Assembly (NCBI GenBank): GCA_037013685.1
Contig: CM072897.1
Location: forward strand, 19,604,143-19,668,142
Length of the DNA: 64,000 bases
Direction of reading: 5' to 3'
DNA from: Acridotheres tristis
Taxonomy: Eukaryota; Chordata; Aves; Passeriformes; Sturnidae
Shown here one piece after another: positions 1 through 15,500 of the stretch. The notes beneath the pieces were generated by a model. The model worked only from the letters and a program-made list of their open reading frames with translations. It ran no database searches and was not told the DNA's origin. The translations under genes and the position numbers were made by a program. Within the stretch, counting starts at the first letter, position 1. The number at the start of each line of letters is the position of its first letter.

Positions 1-495
1 TACTGCTCAAGCCTCATCACTTTTGTATTTCAGCCTCCATACTCGAGGTACAGCCCTCAAATGCTTCCAGTGTCATGACGAAAGTGAGAAGATGATGTTT
101 TGTTGGGGTTTTTTTCTAATAAGGAATTCTAATTACTGTGCTCGTGCTAAGAGGGCAATCGCAGGTTGATGATAGAGCAGGGGAAAGGCACCGTGTGCTA
201 AACAGTACAAGAGAACCCAGATGACTCAATACACGGTCATTAATCTTATTTTCTTCACACGACAGACCAGCTGCAAAAAAATAACACCACAGGCATGGTT
301 CAACTTGTGTGCTGTGGATGTACAAAGGTAGCACATACCAGGCAAAGCCATCCCTATCGTAAAAGTCAAAAGACTTAACTGTCCTTTAGGATTTGTGCCC
401 GAATCCGTGAATTCCTTCAGAGCAGACGTGCAGGTTTACAGAAAGCACACCACAGGGTCGGTGGTCTCCCTCATCACCAAAGGTTATGGACTCAC
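1..495 (-). other. ARIH1 intron 11, 5' part
   Basis: Intronic sequence running off the left edge. I checked the minus-strand frames for the expected Ariadne-domain continuation after DAQE and found none. No repeat was recognised. Confidence 0.7.
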
Positions 496-553
496 CTCCT
501 GTGCATCCCTTGCTGCCTTTGCATCATCCTCATTGTAGCGATTACAGTTGTAC
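496..553 (-). CDS. ARIH1: ARIH1 exon 11
   Basis: 58 nt completing Trp382 and coding residues 383-401 ([19 protein letters not shown]). C385 is the last RING2 ligand, and the helix leads into the Ariadne domain. Donor is GTGAGT at 495-490. No further ARIH1 exon is visible to the left edge. Confidence 0.95.
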
Positions 554-3500
554 CTGTAACAGGGACACCGATTCCACAGATTTCAGTCCAAATCCGTGCC
601 GTTTGCACCACGAGCTCCTCGCCTTCCAGTAAGGCACACTCCTGAACTCACCAGGCAGATCCGTGGGGCTCCCAGGGGCCCAGACACACCCAGCAGAACT
701 CCGCCTTGCAGTTCTGGTTCCGACAGACCATGTGGTTGCAGCCCCCGTCCTTCTCGATGGTGACATGGCATTTCGGGCATTCCTGTCCACAGGACAGAGA
801 GCACCGTTAGCAGGGCAAGCACGGAACCCCAACAGCCTGGGGAACTTGGAAGGGTTCCCACGGCAGTCAGACAGAGCACGTCAAGTGAAATACAAGATTT
901 AATTCTTCCCTTTGGACATCGAGATCCTCTTCAGTCAGGCCTTAAAACACTTCGAAACCCGGAGCAGTTAGATAGAAAAAACTTAAGGAATAACGTATTT
1001 TATCTATGCTGCTTTCACAGAGGGACACTGGGCGAGTCACTTCATGACCTTCCCCAAAATCCCAGCAGAGGGGTGGTCTCTAAGAGCCTGGGAAGCATGT
1101 GGCTTTCCTCACCACCAAGTGTCTGGTCCACTCTGGGACTGAGACCAAGCCGGAATCACGCTGTTACCAATCCAACCTGCAGCTGAAACATGCCATCCAG
1201 AAAGGAGCTCAAAACATGCAGCAAGACTCTAGTGTGCTTCAAAGAAGCTGCTGTCAGCTAAAAAGACACTTCTCTTCCTGAGGTGTTTCCATGTTTCCCA
1301 TCAGGTCCCTTTTTTCCCTTCATGTGACACCTCACTGAAGACTTTTCCATAAAAGCTCACATGGGGTTTCCCTTTCAGGAGTAAGGCTTTTGACAAATAT
1401 GAGTATCTCAAAGGGCAGCTCTGCACAGGGAAATATCTGGGGAATAGAACACCAATATCATGGTCTCCACGATCTTAGAAATTAACAAATCAACAAAGCA
1501 GCAAATACAGTGAAGAAAACTGCATAAATAAAACCGAAACCATTTTAGGCTGAATCAGCTTCTTGTCCAGCTCATGCCACAACCGTACCAGTCTTCATGA
1601 AGTCTCTGCACGAGCCAGTTTTTATATATAATACAATAACAAACATATCCAAACCAGTGATACACACGCCTGTAAAATCAGCTGCAGTTTTTGGGTCAGA
1701 AGCACGTGAAATCCCCTCCCCAGTCTGGAGTGTGTCTTTGCTAGCCAAAGCAAGCAGCTCTTACTCTGACATTCAGATAAACTCTCAAAGGAAGAAACCA
1801 ACATGCACAATCACTCCATAACTTCCACTTGTACATAGGACACAATCCAACAGGCTCTTGTACACCCACTCTGAGTGTCCCAACTATTACTGCATTTTAT
1901 ATGAGTCTGCCAGTTTGTAGTGTCACGAATTGGAGAATTTGCACATCAAACCAATGGGATCAATCAGCAACCAAGCACAGAAGAGGAATTTTTCATATCT
2001 GCCTTCTTCTCAGTCACCTGTGTTTGTCCTTCAGACTCAGTAACTGTACTGCAAACAGAGTAAGTGAAGCACAGTAGCTCCTGTGTTGGTCCCCTCAAGG
2101 GCACAACATCAAGATGTTCTTCCCTAGGACTGTCCACAGGATAGATACGCAGCCAGGGAAGCCTGTTCCCTGCTAGTCAGTGCAGTTCTGTGAACCTGAG
2201 AGGCAAAAATGGTCCCTCCTTCAAGCAGAGCACTCAGTGCAGTATCTATTTCCCTTTTCCAGGCAGCACTCCTCCCTTTTCCAATCCAGCACGAACAAGT
2301 CAAGACTCAAATTTAGGTTTATGCCAGCAATGTCCTGCCCAACTGTGCAGATCCCTACTCAGTCTGCTCATCAGCCAGGGTGGCTCTTATTGCACACAGT
2401 GGCCCTATCCTTGTCACACCATGATGACCCCGGGGCACACAGCCAGAGTGGTTTTTCAGAGGAGGCTGTGGAGCTGTGCAGTTCTTCCAGACACCTCTCC
2501 TCCCATCAGGTGCCAACATCACTCGTGGGAGGTGCAGCTGATCCATGCAGCTGTGGTGATCACTCCTGCTGAGCAAAATCCTACAGCTGCAAGAGAGGGG
2601 TAACAGTTCCCAGGTGACCTGCCAAGCTGGAGGGGTGCCACAGGCACAGCCACAACACTGGGATGTGGGGCCATCTCACCCCCAAGTGAGGTTCCATCAG
2701 GAGCAAGTTCTGCCCTCCTGTCTTTAAGGTGGGACCAAGCTTTCCAGTGTGTCCACAGTGCTCAGGGCTTTGAGCTCTGGAATGCAAACTAAGACAAAAA
2801 GACCCTTCCAGTGCCCGAAGGGGCTTCAGGAGAGCCTGGAAAGGGACTTTGGACAAGGGGGAATGGCTTCCCACTGCCAGACACCAGAGTTAGATGGGAT
2901 ACTGGGAAGAAATTCCTGGCTGTGAGGGTGGAGAGGCCCTGGCACAGGGTGCCCAGAGCAGCTGTGGCTGTCCCTGGATCCCTGGAAGTGTCCAAAGCCA
3001 GGTTGGACAGGGCCTGGATCACCCTGGGATAGTGGAAAGGGTCCCTGCCCATGGCAGGGGTGGAACTTCATTTAAAGTCCTTCCAACCCAAACCAGTCCA
3101 TGATTCTATGATCTCATTCTAGCCCTTTTCTCACAGGGAATGCCATCCTTTCCAAGCCTTAATGCTCCTGTCTAGCAAAGCACAAGGAAGAGGTGCAGTA
3201 TCTTTGCAGATCCCTAAAGCTCTGTAGAAGTGTAAAGCTGAATATTAATAAAAACTAAAGCCATGAAAAGCACATACTAAAGAAATGCTGGACATCAGCA
3301 GAAAAAGAAATAGTAATTACTCCAGTCACCAATACAACAAGTAGGAGAGATTTATAGATTAATGAGGATAGGAAAGGAAGATCTCCCTGAGAATTATGGC
3401 TATGCAACAACCCAACAGGCAGCAAATGAAGTTACTAACCCTGAAGATTACTGTGCACATTATCAGTCACAGCACAACACTGAAGTGACCTCATTAACAT

Positions 3501-6500
3501 TGTTCCACTCCAAACAATTCTGTAGTGGGCTTGGAAACAAAAGCCTGGGCAAACCTGGCAAAGGAGAATAATCCTGATTTTGTTGTAAAAGTCCATGCAT
3601 ACATAAAGCATCGTAAACCTCAGCTGCTCTTTTATGACCAGAAAGCTAAACAGAAACATGTTTCTTATTTCAGGACAAGTGAAAGAGATTAGTCCTTTCC
3701 AGACTCCCAGAGGAACTGGTGGACATCAGCCTCCCACATTCACATTCACAGCAACACCTTCACCCCTAGCCCATCCTATAAAAAGAATCCTCAAAAACCA
3801 TGGGGATTTCTTAATGAATTTCAACAAAACCCAAAAACTTAATTATGGCTAGCACAAAACAGTACACCATTCTAACACCTAGAGTCACAGAGCATAATTT
3901 TTTAAAACAGATTTTAAACATCAGTTCATCTAAGAAGGGGAGACAGCACTTGGGCACCTTTAGAAAAACATAGATCACAGCTCCAGCACGGTAGCAAATG
4001 AAGGAGCACAGGAGGATTCAGTGTCCTGCCAGAATTTCCATGCATTAGAACAAATGCAGGATCTCCAGGAAGTACAGAGGGAGCACTTGTCCAGCCATTA
4101 AAAAGCGACCTGAAAAGGGAGAGATGTGGGCTCATGCCATTTTATCTTGTGCAGGGGAGAAAAACAGCCAGTGGTTTTTTGGAGAAGAAAATGTGCCTGG
4201 CTTATCCACCAGCTCTGGTTTATCCTTCAAGCTCTGTCTGGCCTGGAAGGGAACGATGGGGATGTGCCAGGAGCCAAAGAAGTAAGGCTGGAGCGTTTTC
4301 TTAGTGTCAGATGAACAACTTTCATTAACACCAATTTAAGGCCCACAATAAAAAGCAATGCCCTGTGTGAAAGCCAGCACCATCACCAGCTTTGTTCTTT
4401 TCCCTTTGGTATTCCAAGAGGCAGAGATTAACATCCCTGACACTCAGGTTCCAAACAGGTTTCCCGTCCTCCTTTTAGACTTTCAGTTATTCTTGATATA
4501 CCTTAAAAGCCCAAAATAAATGCACACATCCAAGTTTTCTCTATTTTTCACTCCTTTGAATGTCCAGTTAACAAAAGTAATGGATCTCTGTGATTTCTTT
4601 ATTCCCAAATACCTGAAACCTGCCTAGTTTAACTCAAGAGAGGAACTACTGAAGAACCAAGTTTGTCAAACAAACTGAAAAAGGAAGAAATACGCAAATC
4701 CTTGGACTATTCAACCCCATTCCTGAAGAAGACTGAGAATTAGCGGCTTGATAAAGAACTTGTATTGCCTTATCTCAATTTTAAATTAATCTAGTTAAGC
4801 TGAACTCACGTGAAAGTAGCTTATTTTAAGAAAAAAGCCATCTACTCCAGTACACTCTACTGCAAGGGCTGTATCTTTTATAGAAGTAGAAGGAATTTAG
4901 GTCTCCGAAGTGCAAGTAAATGAACGCAAAAGAATAAAAAAATCATATCAGAAACCACAGAACTCACTACTCAAATCTGCTCATTTTTCATTCAGACCAC
5001 TCTACATAATTCGTCAAAAAATGCATCACATCGTTCCAGTTTGGGAACAGAACCCAATTCACCTGGGTTTCACTTTTCTATTTTCTCACACAATTGCCTA
5101 ATTTTCCTTTCCAACTCCATCTCCCAGGACAAGCCGGAACAAATGAATCTCACATTCTCCCGTTGCAAAGGATTATCCAGATTTCAAGCCCACATTCCAG
5201 AGGACTGGTATTTTGCTTTTACACCTTCATCTTGGTATGACAGGAAGTCTCCTTCCCTGAGAGGAGTTCACATGGGACAGGACTCAAGCCTGGATGGCTC
5301 CAGAAAGCGTTTTCCAAAAGCCAGAAACAGCAACAGAGCCTGTAGTCACAACTGAATTCCTTGAAGAGCTGTTCCCACTGATAATGGGGATTTTTGCATC
5401 TGATGGTACCTGATTCCTTTCTAGGTTCTTCAAAATGAAATTCAACACAGAATTCAGGCTGTGAAGCCAACAGCACAGGCACAAGTTGTGCCTTGCCAAA
5501 CACCGCTGCCCCGCTTTCCTGCTAGGAACAGTGCAGAGAGAAAGGAAGGATGGATACACGCTCCAACTGCACACTTCCCATCCCAGGCTATCACTACAGC
5601 CCCACACCCAGACAGCACTTGGGTTTCTCCGTGCCTCTGGGCAGGGATCAGCAGGGAGCTGAGGCAGGAGGGAGGTGGCTGCAGCCCCACGATCCCGGGC
5701 TCACCTGGCTCTCTGGAGGCTGCAAAGCTCCCAGGGCACACATCCCAGCAGCCAAAGCTGGAGATTCCCACCTTCCCCAAGGCAGAGATCAGCATGAGGG
5801 TGGGTTACTCTTCCTGCCAACTTTCCCCTCAATTGAATCCAGCATCAGCTCAGAGAGAAGAATGCCATATTGTCCTTCAGCTAATTCAATGGATATGGAT
5901 GCCATAAGACTCCAGGACAGTTAGCTTGCTCAAATGTTTGGAGTAATTATCCTGATGGTAATTTTTCTCCCTGCTACAGCCTGGGGTCCTAAGTATTCCC
6001 ATGTAGGAATGTCTGGAACAGTATTAGAGGAAGCAGCTTAGACAGTGATGTCCAAGGACAGCTCTGCTGCTCACACCAGACTAGAGGTACCAGTGAAGAA
6101 AAAGGGCTGGTGCCAGGTGCCACCCTCCAGATGGGTGCTCTCCACCCCCAAAAATCTTCTTATTCAGGTACAAGATGGGGAACCCCAAGATCAGCCTCCT
6201 GAGGGCTTTAATAGGCAGAACAGGGCTGTGGCTGTTGCAGGGGCCCAAACATGTGAGACCCACGGCTAGCAGTGCTTACACTCTGCCTTTTCCAAGCTAT
6301 TGGCTGCTCTTCCTCAGGTTTAATAGGAGCAGTCCTTGAAGACCTGGTTCGCTCCCCAAGCCAAAGTTCCAAGTGGAACACACTGAGACAAAGCCAAAGT
6401 CCCTTTGACGACACTGTGAGCTCCAAGCAGGGCCCACACAGCCCCGCTCCAGCCTGATGTGAGCTGCACAGCAGGGGTTTCTCTGCCACCAAAACACAAC

Positions 6501-9500
6501 ATTCCAGCTCGATGAAAACCAGGCAGCCAGCCCCGGAAGGAAGGCAGCGAGGCTGCTGCAAACAATGCCATTAACCAGTTACACAACAGAGCTAAGAAAA
6601 CAAAGCAGCCATTTCCTCACTCCCTCCCCACCTTCCTCCTTCAGCTGGCAGCCCCAGGCCTGCTCCTCACCCACCATGGGATCTGCTGCTTTTGTGTCCT
6701 TGCCACCATGACAATCTTGGTTTTAATTTGTCCCAAAATGATCAAATGCTAAAGCTTCAGGCAAAGTTGGGCTAAGTAGAATGAAGACTTTTACATAATG
6801 AAATCCCAGACAGCTGTTCTGCCAGTCTCCACCTGGAATGCTGCCCAGTGGAAATGAAGGCTCCTCCCGAGGCCAAACCCAGGGATTTGAAGGAAGATAA
6901 AAACGATCCCAGCCAAACTGAGCCACGGGTGGTGGTAACATGTTCCACACATGGAATGGGCCATGGAATCGCTTAGGGAAGCTACCAGTGCCAGACAGGA
7001 GCCCAAAGACTTAAATCTTGAGCTTCCTTTGGGTCTCCAGTTAACTGTGTCTTCCAAGCACCTTCCTTCACTGAACTTGGAGAAACTCACCTTATTCCAA
7101 GCATTAACACCTGCTCGCTCTTTAAACAAAAGCACTTCAGTGTACTGTGGATTTTAAGGCTTGCTCTTAACATGGAACAGAAAAACCAATCTTAGTGCAA
7201 GGAATTAGATTGATGTACTTTTCACCTGACAATTCTGTATAAAATCTCTATATAAAATACGAGTAAACCTCTCACCTTTGTGTTGGCTGCAATCCAATTG
7301 GAGGTTTCACTGTCATCATCACACTTCTTAATCCATTTCTTCAACCACTGACAGAAAAATGATGGAAGAAGAGCATTAAATCTAGCTGGAGGAACTGCAA
7401 ATGTTCCCAAGACACCTGCTCACATTAAGGAAAGGTACACCCAGCTACATGGGAACAGGGGAGTGCTGGTGCTGGAAAACTGTGCAAACAGCCACTAATT
7501 TAGTGTCAGACAGTTCCTGCAGCTCCATCCTGATCCAGGAAGGACAAGCACCTGGCACAAACACTCCTGAAACAAGTTTGCAGCTCTTAAGCTTAATCAA
7601 CACAAACTTAATGTTGGACTCTTAAACAATAAGGACATTTTGGCTTTGGGGTGACTAATTGTGGTCTTCCAGTACCTGAAAGGAGCCTACAAGAAAGATG
7701 GAAAGAGAACTGTTTACAAGGGCTTGAGGGACAGGACAGAAGGAATGGCTTCCCACTACAAGAGGGCAGGGTGAGACAGGATATTGAGAAGGAATTGATC
7801 CCTGTGAGGATGGGGAGCCCCTGGCACAGACTGCCCAGAGCAGCTGTGGCTGCCCCATCCCTAGAAATATTCAAGGATGGGGCTTGAAGCAACCTGGGGT
7901 AGTGGAAGGTATCCCAGCCCAGGCAGGCTGTAGGACTAGATAATCATTAAGGTCCCTTCCAGCCTAAATCAGCAAAACCAAACTAGTTCCTCCAGTACAA
8001 TGGATAACACCTACAGGAATGCTCCCTGTCCAAAAAGCACCTTCACTCCTCTACAGGTCTAAAAACCTCTTCCAGATAATTCCTACCTGGATGAGGCACT
8101 GTTCCTTCACAAGGTCCAACAGCAGCCAGTAAAGGCATCCAGCAGGATTTCACTGCTGGTTCTCACCCTGTGATTTCTACAGGTGAGCTACTCTGCTCCC
8201 TGATGGGAACAACAGCTAGGCTCAGTGACCCCTGGGGGTCCCTTCCAGCTCAGGATCATCTATGATTTTATGGACAGCCATAAAAACTTGGGCTTCATTG
8301 CTAAGTCTTGCACATAAGTTTATTTTAAACTTTTTCAAAACACAGATTTGGACAAGAAGTTTAACGTGCTCACCTTGCATTTAACAGGATCATGCCAGTT
8401 TTCACCGCAGTTAAAGCTGTAAGAGAAAGAAAGGGAAAGTAAGCAAACAGGAATTGGAATTAAACAGTGTAAGTTTTCTTCTGGGTTGTTCAAAGCCAGT
8501 CCTAAGGAAACAACATAACCCCCTTCAATCCTGAAATCCCTCAAGGGCTACTTCATAATAGAACAAGGGGGAATGGCTTCCCACTGCCAGAGGAGAGAGT
8601 TAAATGGCATGATCAGGGAGAATTTTTTACTGTGAGAGTTGTGAAACACTGAAACTGGTTTCTAGAGAAACCACCCCATCCCTGGAAGTGTTCAAGGCCA
8701 GGCTGGACAGGGCTTGGAGCAGCTGGGATAGTGGAAGGTGTTCATGGCAGAGGGTGGAACTGAATCACCTTTAAGGTCCCTCCCAAGCCAAAGCAGCCTG
8801 GACTCCATGAATGCACACTAGCACGCTTGCAGGGCACTGAGTACGAGGCACAATCAGCACCTTTTCCTCGCTGCCCCTTACCAGAACTGACGGCCACATT
8901 TGCAGCGCACGGGTTTAGCATCCGGGTATTGGACTTTAACGACGTGGTGGCAGTCGGGGGCAGGACACCACTTTAACAGTCGATTACACTGCCAAACAAA
9001 GCACAGATGCCACATCACACAGGAACCACGTGCTAAGGACAGCCCCTGCCCTGCAGCCCTTTGTCATGGCTGCAAACAGCTAAGAAATTAAAACCAAACC
9101 CACTGCACCCATCACTTCTGGCAAGGACTGAAAGCTTTATCCCATCTTCTGCCCTGGGCTCTACAGGATACTGAACCCACACAACTGGCAAACTGGGGCA
9201 GTGCAATCATCTTGCAAAGCACCTTTCTCCAAGTTTATTTTGAGGCTATAAATCTATCATTATTTTGCTAAAGCCCTTCTGCTGCTTTACTTCAACTGGC
9301 AAAATGTTCAAGGCATGTTCTTGTTTACAGCATTTCCTGGTTTTCAATGTGAAGTATCTCAGGTAACATTCAAGAGTCATAAATATTATACAACTATTAT
9401 ATAACTATTATAACTACGTAATTCTGCTTCTCAGAACCCAGACATTAAGCAACAGCCCTTACATTCTCTTTAGGTCTTTTGTCCTGAAGTTTTTTTAGTA

Positions 9501-12500
9501 CTTTCCCACAACTATCCCTGTAAGGCAAAGAACCATAAAACAACCCCTGCATTCACACTTGACTATAGACTATGCAAAAAACCTGCTCTGTAGTTCTAAA
9601 CAAGCCTCCAGCCTCTGGCTGGGTACACATGTGAGACAAAAACCTACATGCCATTAAAAAACTCAAATAAAAACTCACCTCTACAAAACTATTGGTTATT
9701 AAATGCTGGTACTTTAATTTCACCTTGGAATCTGTGATCAGACGCCTGTGGGAAGGTAAGAAACAGAAAAATTACATCAGAAATCTTGGTTTTTCCATGT
9801 ACTGCCAGTAAGTTAAGACAAATAGGTTTGATTCATCCTTCTACACTTGAGGGTACTTTTTGTACCTACCTGTTCTCTATTTATTTGTTAGATCATTTAT
9901 TATTATGAAAACTACATTCATTCTATTCAATATATAGATGTATTAGCAACAGAAAGCTCATGCAGTTCAAAAGAACTGAACCTCTTGGTGAGAGGATTTT
10001 TATTTAAAAAACACTTTCCTGAAGAGCCCAAGAAACAAAGCAAGTTACTTAATCACTTCATTTACATAAAACAGGCACATTTTGTAGCAAATCCCTTTAA
10101 AAAGCCCCAGAACAACCCTTGTGTAGCTAAAAACTTTGGGAAACCTCATGTTAGCTGGGTTTCAGTGGAATGCTACAGCTTCAGCTTAAAAATTAGGGGT
10201 GTTTTAATCTATTTACCATAAAAACAAAGTTGAGTTGAATTCAACATCACTAGGGGTGTACACAACATGGACTTTAAATTAATTCCAGTCTGCTTGGAAC
10301 TAGGAGAGCAGAGGAAAACTGACTGATGGGAACCCTTGACAAGCATGGTGACCACTTTTTCTCCTGGGCACACCATCCCAGCTGGCATTTGCAGACTGCT
10401 CAGCCTAAATACATCCAAAATAACTTAATTATGGATTGCTGAGTACTTCTAAAAACTTTTAGCTGAGACTGAAGTGTCTTTCCAATGTATCTAAATATAA
10501 AGCTGCACTAACACACCCTTTGTGGCATTCCTGGTTTAAATCTTACTGTGGAACACAGCTTTATACAGGCCGTAACACGGGAAAATACTGGAATTAATGG
10601 ATTTCCTTTCCAGCTGCAGCCAAAACTAAGTGTACTCCTGCATGTTACCCTGACAATACTCCCTGAGAAGTGTGTGTGCCCATGGGATGTGCACAAATCC
10701 CAGCCCTGGGCAACTGGGGAGCTCCTCACCCAAGCACATGCTGATTATTACATAAATCACAGCACGTGGCAGCTCAATTCCCAGGGCTAAAATAAAACAA
10801 ATCAGCTGACAAAGCATCTCTCCTGCAATTCTGGAGCCAAACTTACTGAAGAATGAGAAAACAATTTGAATTTAGTATGAATTATGAATTTATTTAAAAA
10901 AAAAAAAACCCATACCTGGGCTTCAAGACATATTAAATATCACCTTGAAAATGCATTGCATTATAACAATATATCAGGTACTGGAATTTAAACTAATAGT
11001 CATGCCATGACTAACCAGAGCACATAAACCACTGGTTTTTCGCTTATCAACAGGCTTTGATTGCCCCAATCAACATCACCAGGTCAAAATCTTCGAGTAT
11101 TTTCCTTTGACTATTATTGTCTTTTGGCAAATCATAAATGAAACTAGACAAATTAAGAGGTGAAACCTATGCCCAGAACCCATGAATCACATTAATTTTG
11201 TCTTTGTATCACTTGGAAACTGAGAGCTGGAGACTTTGTAAGCAGGAAAGGACTTAAGAAGTAATAATTAAGGACACAGAAGTGGGTGCAGGTTCCAGTT
11301 CCATTTACAAAAATGTAAATTATTTTTGCCATATATATATTGACATATCCTAAGATTGCCACAGTTGTCCAACTTGGCTTTTAAAGGAAAGAGTTCTTCA
11401 AAAAATGCACTTTCCTCCCCACAGAAATTGAGGTAAGATCAGGGAAAGATGGTTTTTTACCTGTAGAAACAGTTTCTAGTTTTACTCAGGCAAATGAGGC
11501 TTGTTTGCTTCAGCATGCAGCTGCCACTGCCCTATCCCAGGCCCCATCCCTGCCCTCTCCAGACAAGTGGAATCCCACACCACTGTCCTCTTTTTCTTCC
11601 ACCCTTTCCTTGCTGCTTCTGCCACTGCAGCCTCCGATGGTTTCAGCTACTCAATTTCACAGGCACTGTTTGAACAGCTCATTCTAACAGCTGAAATCAA
11701 GAAAACACTCCAAAAAGTCCTGCTGAGAGCGTTTGACTCCACAAATTGAAGTTCAATTTCTGGTAAACAAAAATCTCAATCAAGTTACTCAAGAGATGCC
11801 AACTTCAGCTCAGTTTCCACCCACTGGGCTCTACAAACCACCCCTCAACGGGGCAGGAAAGCATTTCAGCTACTTCCACGGCCATCTAGCCTACACTCCA
11901 TGAGTAACCAAGAGCCAAAATTGGGAAAATCGCTACTCTGAAAGCAAATGATAATAAAAAACACCAAATTAGTATCAATGAGTGAGTCAGGCATCAGGAA
12001 GGAAAGAGTAAGGTAACATAATAAGCCTCTACTGAGATGCTTTTTAGCAAAAAGAATTAAAATGAACTTGAACAAAGTTCAGAATTACAAAGGATATTGC
12101 TCATGCAACAACCTCCCCCATTATGAAAGAGAAGGAAGCTCACAGAGTTCAGTGCTCCACGATGAACTAACAGTCATTCTACAGCTGGACAACTTAGTAA
12201 GTCCAAGGACACAGGCTGACACACCAGCTTAATCAAATCTTGTGTTTGAGTGTCAACTGCCTCCTATCTGAGGGCAAAAAACACATCCTGCATCAGCCCT
12301 TAGGACTCCTGCCCTCTGACTCACCTATTAACTACAGCTATAGGGCTTGGGGAACCGGTGGGTTGACCTGGGTAGAAGTCCTAGATTCCTGTGCACATCA
12401 AAGGAAACAAAATGCACAAAGCAGTAAAACAGGGTTTGGAAACCCTGATGTCACACTGACCAAACTGGTCAGGGAGTCTTTCCTCCCAGTGCCATCACAT

Positions 12501-15500
12501 GGGGTTTTCACACCTAAACAGGAAGTTAAGAGACATTCTGGTATCAAGACAGACAGTTCAAAACAGGCTTCTCTGCCACCTGCAAGTCTCTGTGCAGTTT
12601 GTTACAAGCACTTGAACAGATCTGAACAGCACATGAGTAACACAATGGAAAGAGAGAGCAAAGCCAAGAGCATTACTTACATAACTGTATTGTCGTCCAC
12701 TAAGATATCACAGCCATGGGCAGGGCATGAAATGGTCTGTAAAACACAAAAAGATCATAGAAGAACAGTGATTATTCTGGTTTTGCATCACAAGGAATTC
12801 CAAGGCAACAGACTTCACTACAGTCCATAGCCAAAGGAGTGCCCTGCCTCCCTCACCACATCCCAGGTGTGCCACTGGTTCCTCCTTCCCCAGCCCAGCT
12901 ACCTACACCACCTTCACAGAATTCTCTCCAGATTCACCTTAGCAGAGCCTGCAGCCCCCAAACCTTTGGAGTTTGGGTTTTTATTTTGTTCTTTCGGGTT
13001 TTTAGCAGAAAGACTCTCTCCTGTCTCTCCAGTACACAGAATTTCCAGAAATAAGCCATGAGGTGAGTTGAGATTTTACCTGTCCCATGCCTTCCTCCAT
13101 TATTTTGGTAGTTAAATATTCACTCCAGCACTGCATACAGAACTTGTGTCCACACTCTAGGCCAGTGAAGTACTGCAATGACAAAGAATACAAGACATGG
13201 CCTCATTTTATCACATGTATTCACTCCATAATTTCATTCTTCTTGGTGGTGTGCAGTTCATCCATCCCATCCCTCATTCTCCACACCAGACTTTAGACAC
13301 TGCTATTCATTTTGCATCATCACCCCTACAGAACATTGCCAAGGCAGCCTTAATCACTCTTCCAAAGCCAGACTTTAATCCCCAACCCCAGCAGCAAGGA
13401 AAGGTGTGGCCCATGTTTCCATCCTGCCCATTTAAATTTATCTTTGTTTTAGGAGTGTATATAGAGCACAGCATGGCTCTCTCCCATTTTACTTTGGAAG
13501 TCAGTGAAATAAATGCAACACCAAACAGGTCACAGTGATAAGGATACAGTCTTCATTCCTCCTGTTTTTTCCCCTTGCCACATGTGTGTGCTGCCCAGAA
13601 GTCCCAGACCTCCTCAGGGAAGTTCCCCCTGAAGCCCAGATGCTCATCAGATGACGACACTCAAGATCCTAATTGGCAGGTGTAAATTGCTAAATAAAAT
13701 TCAATAATGATCTGCTGTCACAGACAGCGAGAAGAACAACTCCATCCTTGTCTGCATCATTTGCACAGAGCTGTCAAGACATCATCTGGGGCTGAGTGGT
13801 TACACAAGGGGTGGAGAAGCAAACACTGCTGAGGAAAGACTGGAATTAAAGTACTTTTCTCTGGTCAGCCTAAAGTTATTTAATACTCAGAGTCAGCACC
13901 AAGGAAAACTGTATTTAAAACACTTCATTTGTACCACTATAGAGGTAATATTTGCTGTCTCAGCTTCTCAAACCAACTTCTCAGCTAGTAAGATAAAACC
14001 AGAACTCTACCCTCAGATACCAAACTATGAAACTCCACAGAGGAAAGAACCCACAACAGCAGGATGGTGGTAACTGAGGAAAGGAGAATCCACTTGAGAC
14101 AAATGTTCTTCCCAAACCACCTTCTCAGACACGACAGATATGTTCTGTCCATCCCACAGAGGTGTAGCAGCTGTGCTGTGCCATCTCTGGATCCCCTGGC
14201 ACTGCCCAGGGAAGGTGCCTGTCAGCACCCCTTTCCCAGGCTGTGATTACACTGCTCTGACACTCCTGCCACCAGCACAGGCTGCAACCTGTGCCACCAG
14301 CATGGGTGAATCTGACCTGAGCATCTGACTTGGTTCCAGGTAAAAACAGAGACATCCACCCCAAAGAAACCAACAAAGAGATCAGAGAGGAGGCTGACAC
14401 CTACGTGGTGCCAGGTACACTGGCTGCAAGAGTGAAAAAAATACACCTTTCACTTTCTGAACCCTTACTGAGCCAGCTAAGAAGGTATCCGATGCTCCAC
14501 AGATGCTGCTGTGGCCAAGTGTCATCTCCTGGAGATGCAGAGTTGCAGTAAAAACACTTTAACGTCTCTAACTTTTGGGATGCCACAGCATGAAACCAGC
14601 CCAAAGGCAGCATTGGCTTTTCCATGAATTCTGGCTTCTCCACAAGTGATGGGAAGAAAGCACAGACAAGGGAATCATCCCTCACTGACCCCAAATACTC
14701 CTGCAGCAAGCATATATGAGGAACCACTACAGAGCACATCTTCACCTAAGATCTGTTTTGGTTATTTCAGGCAGGGAAATGCTTTGCTAAATGCCCACAG
14801 AAAGGCAGCCACAACCATGCTTCTTCCCAGGCTGCAAGGAATGCAGAGAATCTCTCAGCTCTTTTCTTTACTTTGAGGGAGTTCCCAATTATTTTTGGCT
14901 CAGCTGACAGCAGATGTCAAGGGAGCGAGTAAAAAGGCTAACATAAAATCACCAAGGACCAGGGCAGCAGTAACTCCTTAGGCTGCTCATTAGCCCAGGG
15001 GACAGCTCTGTTGTCATTCCATCAGTGCTCAACATCTACAGTCTGGACAAAGCAGGGTATTCCCAAAAACACCCCTAGCCCATTCTCCTAAGAGTGAGGG
15101 GCAAGAAAGGAGGAAGGCAAAGCCACAACGCTCCCAATTCCTGTCTTACCAACAAAGGTGTCACCCAAAATAACTGCTGGGACCTGACAGCGCTTGACAG
15201 GGACACAGAGCAGGTGAAACATCTCCCTTAAGTCCTCAAACTTGCAGGGTGAGAGCTTCAAATGCCTTGTTTGGCAGGTGCTTCCCAAAACCTCTAACCA
15301 CAGTTCTTTGGAGTCTACAGAGACTTTGTAGATGGGAGAGAGGGAATTTCAAGACTAACATTCCTGCAACAACTGTACACTGAAACTTCTTAACACCTCC
15401 AAACTCTCAGCTTTCCATAGGCTGAACGGGGCTCTTAGTGAAAACTTCCCAGCTTTCACGTGGAAAAATAATTAGCTGATTATTGCAAGAGGATTTTCAA

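Larger units (their letters stand above)
7348..8373 (-). other. ARIH1 intron 8
   Basis: About 1 kb, mostly occupied by a CR1 3' end (about 7,660-7,970) and a possible second CR1 tail (about 8,225-8,272). No coding sequence. Confidence 0.7.
8417..9678 (-). other. ARIH1 introns 7 and 6 around exon 7
   Basis: Intron 7 (8,417-8,881) contains a CR1 fragment. Intron 6 (8,989-9,678) is AT-rich, with a short imperfect ACTATTA repeat near 9,392-9,420. Exon 7 lies between them. No other feature seen. Confidence 0.65.

Noticed and set aside
12240..12830. 196-codon plus-strand frame
   Set aside because: It runs antisense across ARIH1 exon 5 and has no protein-family features.
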